The translations under genes and the position numbers were made by a program. 6,659 nucleotides of DNA from Polaromonas sp. GTDB taxonomy: Bacteria > Pseudomonadota > Gammaproteobacteria > Burkholderiales > Burkholderiaceae_C. Below are positions 1-4,688 of the stretch, one piece after another. Below the pieces are notes generated by a model that saw only the letters and a list, made by a program, of their open reading frames with translations, made no database searches and was not told the DNA's origin. Numbering within the stretch: the first letter of the stretch is position 1; every line of letters starts with the position of its first letter. The DNA lies in assembly GCA_023259235.1 (NCBI GenBank), contig JAHFQQ010000119.1:1-6659 (forward strand), written 5' to 3'.

Positions 1-703
1 AAGCGCCTGCAAAACGGTCTGCCGCCTTCTCAGCGTCTTTTTCGGCCCACTCACCCTTGAGTTGCAGTACCAGGTGCGCCAGCTCGTGCGCCAGCGTAAA
101 GCGTTGCCGCTCGCCGTTGTGGTTTTTGTTGACCACAATCACCGCGACAGGATGCTGCCCGTCGCGCCTGGCAAACGCCTTGGACCCAGACACCGTCAGT
201 GGCAAATCGAGCGCGATCACCTTGATGCCGTTGTCCTCCAGCAGCTCCGCCATCGCGGGTATCGGGTCAATACCAATCTTCCACAAGCGGCGCAAGGCAT
301 CCGCTGCTGCTTCGGCATCTTCCGTTGAACTGATCGAAAATTCCTTGGCCGTGGGCGCGGTCCAATCCAGAAGCGCGTCAGGCAACAGTTCTTCAACCTC
401 CAGATAGCGCTCCAGGTGGTCAATGATGACGGCTTCCACCGCCTTTTCTTCCCGCGCACCGGCGGCAGGCTCTTTGCGAAAGTCAACGCCCGACAGTGCA
501 ATGTCTCGGTTGCTGAGCAGATATTCAGGCGACACTTTGAGTGCCCGCGCCAGCGCCAGCAGCACGTCCGAGCCCGGCATCATCAGGTTGTTCTCATATT
601 TGCCAATGGCCTGCGCCGACACGGTGTTGTGAATGGCATCTTCCATCGCACGCAGCGACAAACCGGCCGCTTCGCGCGCCAGTTTTAGACGATTTCCAAT
701 CAT
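1..703 (-). CDS. XRE-family HTH regulator fused to ImmA/IrrE-like zinc metallopeptidase (3' end beyond window)
   Basis: The visible 234 residues join two domains. Residues 1-65 form an XRE-type helix-turn-helix: a MIGNRLKLAR start, LSLRAMEDAI, then the recognition region SAQAIGKYENN and LARALKVSPEYLL. Residues about 130-234 match an ImmA/IrrE (COG2856, formerly DUF955) peptidase, with FTLAHELAHLVLQ at 202-214. This supplies the HExxH zinc motif (H206, E207, H210), and EKAADRFAGA at 225-234 probably supplies the third ligand, E225. The family consists of cytoplasmic peptidases that often cleave or accompany XRE repressors; in fused forms both activities sit in one chain. The ATG at 703 is preceded by AGGAG (711-715) with 7-nt spacing, so the start is well supported. 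The frame stays open to the left edge and the C-terminus is not seen. The gene is divergent from the small gene at 798 and shares a dyad-bearing control region with it, so autoregulation is likely (inference). Confidence 0.9.
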   Translation of the reverse strand, partial: MIGNRLKLAREAAGLSLRAMEDAIHNTVSAQAIGKYENNLMMPGSDVLLALARALKVSPEYLLSNRDIALSGVDFRKEPAAGAREEKAVEAVIIDHLERYLEVEELLPDALLDWTAPTAKEFSISSTEDAEAAADALRRLWKIGIDPIPAMAELLEDNGIKVIALDLPLTVSGSKAFARRDGQHPVAVIVVNKNHNGERQRFTLAHELAHLVLQLKGEWAEKDAEKAADRFAGA

Positions 704-731
704 GGTACTTCTCCTGGGAACTTGAACTAAG

Positions 732-768
732 GTTTACAAATTGACAGTTTATACAGTTTTTTGTAAAC
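732..768. promoter_or_regulatory. Probable operator: 37-bp inverted repeat between the divergent genes
   Basis: The arms GTTTACAAA (732-740) and TTTGTAAAC (760-768) are perfect 9-bp inverted repeats centred on position 750. Between them lie two direct copies of ACAGTTT (744-750 and 753-759). The dyad lies in an A/T-rich stretch between a divergent HTH gene and a small gene and covers the promoter of the small gene, as expected for an operator bound by a dimeric XRE protein. That the neighbouring XRE-peptidase is the ligand is inference. Confidence 0.7.
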
Positions 769-769
769 T
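741..769 (+). promoter_or_regulatory. Predicted sigma70-type promoter for the DUF2188-like gene
   Basis: A perfect -35 hexamer TTGACA (741-746) is followed after 17 bp by TAAACT (764-769), which matches 4 of 6 positions of the -10 consensus. Transcription would start near 776 and give a short leader before the ATG at 798. Both hexamers lie within or at the edge of the dyad at 732-768, so a protein bound there should block this promoter. On the opposite strand TTGAAG (773-768) and TAAACT (751-746), 16 bp apart, could serve the XRE-peptidase gene, but that match is weaker. Confidence 0.6.
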
Positions 770-797
770 TCAAGCTCCGCATTAAAGGAGTATTTTC

Positions 798-1031
798 ATG
801 AGCAATCCGAAAGATGTTCACGTCGTTCGCCATGGTGACGACTGGGCGGCGCGCCGCCCCAACACGGAACGAGTGTCCAAAGTGTTCGACACCCAGAAGC
901 AGGCAATTGACTATGGCCGCGAGGTCGCCCAGCGCGACCACAGCGAACTGCTGGTTCACAACCGCGAGGGACAGATTCGCCATCGCGACAGCTTTGGCAA
1001 CGATCCCTGCCCGGCGAAAGACAAGGAGTAA
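798..1031 (+). CDS. DUF2188-like small protein, 77 aa
   Basis: This short, very hydrophilic protein fits the DUF2188 pattern: an N-terminal HVVRHGDDWAARR (8-20), a central VFDTQKQAIDYGREVAQ (29-45) and a C-terminal half with ELLVHNREGQIRHRDSFGNDP (50-70). Family members are small, usually 60-90 residues, and have no established biochemical role that I can state. There is no signal peptide and no membrane segment, so it should be cytosolic. The ATG is preceded by AAAGGAG (784-790) at 7-nt spacing, a strong ribosome binding site that fixes the start. It is transcribed away from the XRE-peptidase gene, from a promoter overlapped by a dyad. It is therefore a likely target of that regulator and perhaps its functional partner (inference). 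The family call rests on pattern recognition from memory. Confidence 0.85.
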   Translation: MSNPKDVHVVRHGDDWAARRPNTERVSKVFDTQKQAIDYGREVAQRDHSELLVHNREGQIRHRDSFGNDPCPAKDKE

Positions 1032-1239
1032 GTAGTGGCGACACAAGGCTACCAGATATGCACTAAATGTGCATGTAGCCCCTGTGGAATATGCGCAAGC
1101 AGCTATAAAATATATAGCGATTGCATGCAAAGAAACCTGTCGCCTTAATTGCTACCCACCAGTTCAATCGCGCGCCTGACTTTGCCCTCAGTGCCGCGGG
1201 TCGGATTGACCGACCGCAGATTGAAAGACAGGCTCAGAC
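1032..1239. other. Intergenic region between converging genes, with short dyads
   Basis: No credible gene is seen in these 208 nt. They contain short inverted repeats: ATGCAC/GTGCAT (1058-1063, 1069-1074), GCTATA/TATAGC (1102-1107, 1113-1118), the perfect 10-bp palindrome TTGCATGCAA (1121-1130) and GGTCGG/CCGACC (1199-1204, 1210-1215). None is followed by a T-run on either strand, so a classical intrinsic terminator cannot be supported, although the flanking genes converge here. The stretch around 1090-1118 (GCGCAAGCAGCTATA and onward) resembles degenerate intergenic repeat copies I associate with Comamonadaceae; this is a recollection, not a search result. Confidence 0.5.
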
Positions 1240-1716
1240 TCAGGGCACCAGACGAGTCTGCCCGTTCTCGAACCAAGCAGCATCGAACCCCTCGCGCAGT
1301 AAAACCACCTTAGTGGGGGCCAAACCAGTCTCGCGCGCACGATCAAGGTACTTGGCAAGCGTGCTGGCATCTTCACTGATCAAATGGCTAATGGACTCGC
1401 AGTCGCACTGGGCCAGGAGCTTGAAATCATCTTTGACCCGCACCCGGTCATCTTGCGGGTCACGCGCCATGCTTCGACTGATCAAGCCACAGCGCATGGC
1501 GTGATCGACGTTAAAGGGCAGCACCACAAAATTGCGCAGGGGCAAATCATTGATGGCCTGCTTGACCTGAAACTCTGAAATCACAATCGTGGACAGGTAC
1601 ATGGGCACCTGCCGATGCACGCATTCCTTGTAATATTGAACCGCTGCCGCATGATGGGCGCGCGTCGGATCACTCAGGCTGATCAAAAAGCTGGTGTCCA
1701 GCAGCACGCTATTCAA
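1240..1716 (-). CDS. PIN-domain predicted ribonuclease (VapC-like), 158 aa
   Basis: The protein has the outline of a PIN-domain nuclease. LLDTSFLI at residues 5-12 gives the first acidic residue (D7). STIVISEFQ (42-50) gives E48. VKDDFKLLAQ (94-103) gives D96/D97, and ISEDASTLAKY (113-123) gives D116. These residues normally form the Mg2+/Mn2+-binding site of a single-strand ribonuclease such as VapC toxins, and 158 residues is normal to slightly long for the family. The start is TTG at 1716, not ATG. It is preferred because GGAGG (1723-1727) lies 6 nt upstream and because TTGA overlaps the TGA stop of the preceding gene by 4 nt, a coupling arrangement. A GTG three codons later (1707) is the alternative. 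It is the last gene of the leftward RM operon. Target RNA and toxicity are unknown, and no typical short VapB antitoxin gene precedes it; the 261-residue neighbour is in that position instead. Confidence 0.82.
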   Translation of the reverse strand: MNSVLLDTSFLISLSDPTRAHHAAAVQYYKECVHRQVPMYLSTIVISEFQVKQAINDLPLRNFVVLPFNVDHAMRCGLISRSMARDPQDDRVRVKDDFKLLAQCDCESISHLISEDASTLAKYLDRARETGLAPTKVVLLREGFDAAWFENGQTRLVP

Positions 1717-2498
1717 TGCGTGCCTCCGCGAAGTTCATCGACCCAAGTCGTCGCGTTGGGCACATCCTTCCACGCTGTGGCACCGCGTCGGGTCAGACGC
1801 GCCAGCTCATCGTCATTGACGCTGGGCGCGTATTCCACAAACTCAACCAGGCGGGCATTGCGCAGTTCACGGGTCAGCACGTTGTACTCTGCTTTGATCC
1901 GCAGCATGGCCAGTTTGTACAGGCGGTTCACCGTGTCGTCGCGCAACACATCCCGTTCCGCAGTCACATTCAGAGTGCGGCCATCGGGCAGCTTGACGTG
2001 TGCATTGGCCTTGGTCACCCCGCCCAAATCCTGAATCTCACCCCGTATGTAGCGCTCGACCTGCACCCACTGATCCGCATCATCAGCGTGGTAGTCAGAT
2101 TCGGCATTGATTTCAATAGGACGGTCCAAAAAGGGCGCCGATATGCGATAGGCCACTTGTTTGGTTTGACGCGCGGCCTTTTGCCAACGCTCCGTGATCT
2201 CGCGGCGCTTGGCATTCAGGGTGTCCAACAACTCCCCGCCCAGCAATGTCCGCAAATCCCGGAATAAATTGGGAGCCGACATCAAAGGCGCTGTTTCCAG
2301 TGCAAAAGACCCTTGGTGCACTGCCACCTCCAGCGTTTTGGTGTCGACCTCTTTGTCTTCACCCCGCAAAAAAGTCGCCACGTCCCTGGAGAAATCAACC
2401 AGATCGCCCAATCGCACGCGCTCCGGCGTGGCTTCAAAGCCAGCGGTGTGGTCTATCAGTGCGATGGTGATGCGTTGGGCTTCCATGATTCGGACCAT
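1713..2498 (-). CDS. Uncharacterised protein, 261 aa, between the RM genes and the PIN gene
   Basis: I do not recognise a named family. The protein is soluble-looking and charged, with no signal peptide or membrane segment. Segments that look structurally well defined are TLEVAVHQGSFALETAP (55-71), LDTLNAKRREITERWQKAAR (91-110, probably helical), SDYHADDADQWVQVERYI (134-151, rich in D and H), HVKLPDGRTLNVTAERDVLR (167-186) and a C-terminal RGATAWKDVPNATTWVDEL (238-256). The ATG at 2498 is chosen as the most upstream in-frame start, but it has no clear Shine-Dalgarno sequence. ATG at 2486 (fifth codon) is equally possible and also lacks one. Its stop overlaps the PIN start by 4 nt, so the two are likely translated together. 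That order suggests an antitoxin, chaperone or sensor for the PIN nuclease, but nothing in the sequence shows this directly. G+C is about 58 % in a sampled 60-base line, like the other native genes here. Confidence 0.85.
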   Translation of the reverse strand: MVRIMEAQRITIALIDHTAGFEATPERVRLGDLVDFSRDVATFLRGEDKEVDTKTLEVAVHQGSFALETAPLMSAPNLFRDLRTLLGGELLDTLNAKRREITERWQKAARQTKQVAYRISAPFLDRPIEINAESDYHADDADQWVQVERYIRGEIQDLGGVTKANAHVKLPDGRTLNVTAERDVLRDDTVNRLYKLAMLRIKAEYNVLTRELRNARLVEFVEYAPSVNDDELARLTRRGATAWKDVPNATTWVDELRGGTH

Positions 2499-2522
2499 TT
2501 TAGTCAGTGAGTGGCATATCGG

Positions 2523-2687
2523 CTAGTTATCGCTTGTACTACCCCACACCCGGTCAATGGCGGCCTTGGCCTTGGCTTCCATACGGCGGATCAGTTCGCG
2601 GTTGGCGGCGACCAGGGCTTGCCCGGCTTCGATCTCGGCGACGATCGCGCGTTGGGTGGGGAGGTCGGGGGAGTACGCACACTGCCT
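2523..2687 (-). pseudogene. Vestigial C-terminal tail of a second HsdS
   Basis: Reading on in the same frame past the TGA of the hsdM-hsdS fusion gives 54 sense codons and a TAG at 2525-2523. They encode PDLPTQRAIVAEIEAGQ, then NRELIRRMEAKAKAAIDRVWG. This is a clear HsdS-type closing coiled coil, homologous to the active tail just upstream (PPLEVQHQIVAEIEGYQ to KATIGKVWG). IVAEIE is encoded at 2798-2781 in the active tail and 2645-2628 here, exactly 153 nt (51 codons) apart. There is no start codon with a ribosome binding site and no TRD, so it is not a gene on its own. Its G+C (68 % in 2581-2640) is higher than that of the active tail (50 % in 2701-2760). It is best explained as the leftover end of the original specificity region after replacement of the upstream part. 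The remnant's stop is 24 nt from the 261-residue gene, which is probably the original operon spacing. Confidence 0.85.
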
Positions 2688-2703
2688 TCAGCCACCCCAC
2701 ACC
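2541..2703. repeat. Diverged tandem repeat of the HsdS tail, with exact 10-bp core
   Basis: The sequence ACCCCACACC occurs at 2541-2550 and again at 2694-2703, 153 bp apart, and encodes the VWG end of both HsdS tails on the minus strand. A second matched patch encodes IVAEIE in each copy. The copies otherwise differ at many positions, so this is not a recent duplication of one sequence. It is homologous sequence of two different origins lying in tandem. Confidence 0.75.
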
Positions 2704-3300
2704 TTGCCTATTGTCGCTTTGACCTGCGCCTCCAACTCTGCAATTGCTTTCCTGTGGTTTTCAATGGTTTTTTGGTAGCCCTCGATTTCGGCCACGATTT
2801 GGTGTTGGACTTCGAGGGGTGGGAGGGGAATCGTCAGCGCGCCCAAAAAAGCTCTGGTGACACCTCTTACACCGATGCCTTGCGCATTGGCTTCGATGAT
2901 GGAAGCTAGCTCCCTTGCGACACAAAAGAGAAATCTGGAATCCAGAGTAGCTTTGTCTTTCGGGATTACAGCTGTCAGGTCTTGGTTGATCGCATAGGGC
3001 TCGGTAGCAAAGGCGAACTTACCCACCGAAACCCTCGAAATTAAGATCACTGAACCGGCGGGGGCAATTCCTGTTGATGTTTCAGCCACAGCGGATTCGG
3101 AAATCCAGTCGCTCCCAATGACATTGCCGAAATCATCAATGTGCCGAGATGAAATCCATTTCACTGTGCCGTTAGTCCAGTAGCGCTCATTCGCTTTTGA
3201 CGGCGTGGCACCACCGACCAAATTGCAGACAGAACTGAGCGGAACCATTGGGAACGAGCGTGTAGAGCTTTTGGCTATGAGATACCGCTCCCCGCTCAAA
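2688..3300 (-). other. Low-G+C specificity cassette within the hsdM-hsdS fusion, probably acquired
   Basis: Hand counts on 60-base lines give 50 % G+C (2701-2760), 48 % (2881-2940), 50 % (2941-3000), 45 % (3121-3180) and 53 % (3241-3300), then 67 % at 3301-3360 and 70 % at 3541-3600. The change coincides with the methyltransferase-to-TRD junction (about residue 452). The downstream limit coincides with the stop codon, beyond which the remnant tail returns to 68 %. This marks the likely exchanged block; exact breakpoints are not determined. Confidence 0.65.
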
Positions 3301-4658
3301 TTAAAGTCCCCATTCGCCCCAATCCGGCTGCGCTCCACCGCGTGCGCCATCGCGCCATCCCCCTCAAACCCCTGAGGCGCAACCATCCAGCTCCGTAATA
3401 GCCGCGTCGCCTCCGGTAAATGGCTGTCCACCACCGCCCGGCGTTGTGCGCCCAGGTTGAAGCCGTCGTTCTGCACTTTGACAAACAGCACTTTGTCGGT
3501 CTGTTTGTGCACGCGCTTGTCCAGAAACAATATGCTGGTTTTCACGCCGCTGTAGGGGTTGAACACGCCGGCGGGCAGGCTGACCACGGCCACCAGGCTG
3601 GTGTCGACCAGCATCTTGCGCAGCGTTTTGTACGCGGTGCCACTTTGGAAGATGATGCCTTCGGGCACCACGATGGCTGCGCGGCCGGTCGCCGTTAGAT
3701 GCTCGGCCATGTAATCGACAAACAGCACTTCGCTGCGGCTGGCCTGCACGCTGAAACGCTTGTGCGGCTTGATGCCGCCTTTGGGGCTCATGAACGGCGG
3801 ATTCGCCAGTATCACATCAGCCACCTCGTTCCACTTCTCGTCGCTGGTCAGGGTGTCGTACTCCACGATGTGCGGGTCGCTGAAGCCGTGCAGGTACAAA
3901 TTGACCAGGCTCAGACGCACCATGTCGGGCGAGATGTCGTAGCCACGGATGTTGGCGGCCAGCCGGGCGCGTTCATCGGGTGTAAGCAAATTACCCTTCA
4001 GGCCCTCATCGTCATTGCGTGGAGTGCTAGCATTTTTAGAGCGAGTCGTCGGAATGCGGGTGTTGGCAGCCAGGATGTGCTTCCAGGCTGAGATCAAAAA
4101 ACCGGCGGTGCCGCAGGCCGGGTCCAGAATGGTTTCGTTTTTTTTCGGGTCCAGCACCGCCACCATGAAGTCGATGATATGGCGCGGCGTGCGGAACTGC
4201 CCGGCATCGCCCTGGCTGCCCAGCACGCTCAGCAGGTATTCAAACGCGTCACCCAGCCGTTCGGAGTGGTCGTAGGTGAAGACGTTGATTTCTTTCAGAA
4301 AGCTCTTCAGCGTTTCGGGGTCGCGGTAGGGCAGGTAGGCATTTTTGAAAATGTCCCGGAACAGCTCCGGCAGACCAGGGTTCAGGCGCATCGACCCAAT
4401 GGCCTCGGAGTACAGCGCCAGCACCTCAAAGCCGCCCAGACCGGGAGCCATGAGCTTGGCCCAGCCAAAGCGGGCGTAGTCACCGGCAAAAAAAGTGCGC
4501 TTGCCGCCCAGCTCTTCCGCCTCGGCGTCCATGTCGTCCATGAACTTGTAGATCAGCGCAATGGTGATCTGCTCCACCTGCGATTTGGGGTCGGGCACCT
4601 TGCCGACCAGAATGTCGCGGCAGGAGTCGATGCGGCGCTTGGTTTCAGCGTCGAGCAT
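2688..4658 (-). CDS. hsdM: Type I restriction-modification methyltransferase fused to a single-TRD specificity subunit (HsdM-HsdS), 656 aa
   Basis: It methylates adenine at N6 using S-adenosylmethionine, and its fused specificity part selects the site; together with HsdR it should form a type I restriction complex. Residues 1-130 resemble the HsdM N-terminal helical domain (KVPDPKSQVEQITIALIYKFMDD). The catalytic domain follows, with GQFRTPRHII (153-162), motif I ILDPACGTAGFL (177-188) and motif IV NPPF (286-289). A polar insert lies at about 198-222. From about 467 an HsdS half begins, with GGATPSKANERYW and WISSRHID (482-508) marking the TRD start, GVRGVTRAFL (596-605) its end, and a conserved coiled coil at 613-656. 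A normal HsdS has two TRDs; only one is present, so two copies would be needed and a symmetric site is expected (inference). The ATG start fits the family N-terminus, but the ribosome binding site is weak; hsdR ends 30 nt upstream. G+C falls from 65-70 % to about 45-53 % near 3300, where the S part begins. Confidence 0.93.
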   Translation of the reverse strand: MLDAETKRRIDSCRDILVGKVPDPKSQVEQITIALIYKFMDDMDAEAEELGGKRTFFAGDYARFGWAKLMAPGLGGFEVLALYSEAIGSMRLNPGLPELFRDIFKNAYLPYRDPETLKSFLKEINVFTYDHSERLGDAFEYLLSVLGSQGDAGQFRTPRHIIDFMVAVLDPKKNETILDPACGTAGFLISAWKHILAANTRIPTTRSKNASTPRNDDEGLKGNLLTPDERARLAANIRGYDISPDMVRLSLVNLYLHGFSDPHIVEYDTLTSDEKWNEVADVILANPPFMSPKGGIKPHKRFSVQASRSEVLFVDYMAEHLTATGRAAIVVPEGIIFQSGTAYKTLRKMLVDTSLVAVVSLPAGVFNPYSGVKTSILFLDKRVHKQTDKVLFVKVQNDGFNLGAQRRAVVDSHLPEATRLLRSWMVAPQGFEGDGAMAHAVERSRIGANGDFNLSGERYLIAKSSTRSFPMVPLSSVCNLVGGATPSKANERYWTNGTVKWISSRHIDDFGNVIGSDWISESAVAETSTGIAPAGSVILISRVSVGKFAFATEPYAINQDLTAVIPKDKATLDSRFLFCVARELASIIEANAQGIGVRGVTRAFLGALTIPLPPLEVQHQIVAEIEGYQKTIENHRKAIAELEAQVKATIGKVWGG

Positions 4659-4688
4659 GGTGGAAAACTTTCATTGTTGGGGAACCAG

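Noticed and set aside
594..1130. 178-codon open frame on the minus strand across the divergent promoter
   Set aside because: It overlaps the DUF2188-like gene, the operator and the start of the XRE-peptidase gene in another frame, has no ribosome binding site and gives no coherent domain.
1199..1215. GGTCGG/CCGACC hairpin as a terminator of the PIN operon
   Set aside because: The stem is only 6 bp and no T-run follows on the minus strand, so it does not meet the usual form of an intrinsic terminator.
1716..2267. 183-codon plus-strand frame opposite the 261-aa gene
   Set aside because: The opposite strand gives a more protein-like product linked by a 4-nt overlap to a clear PIN gene; this frame is its mirror.
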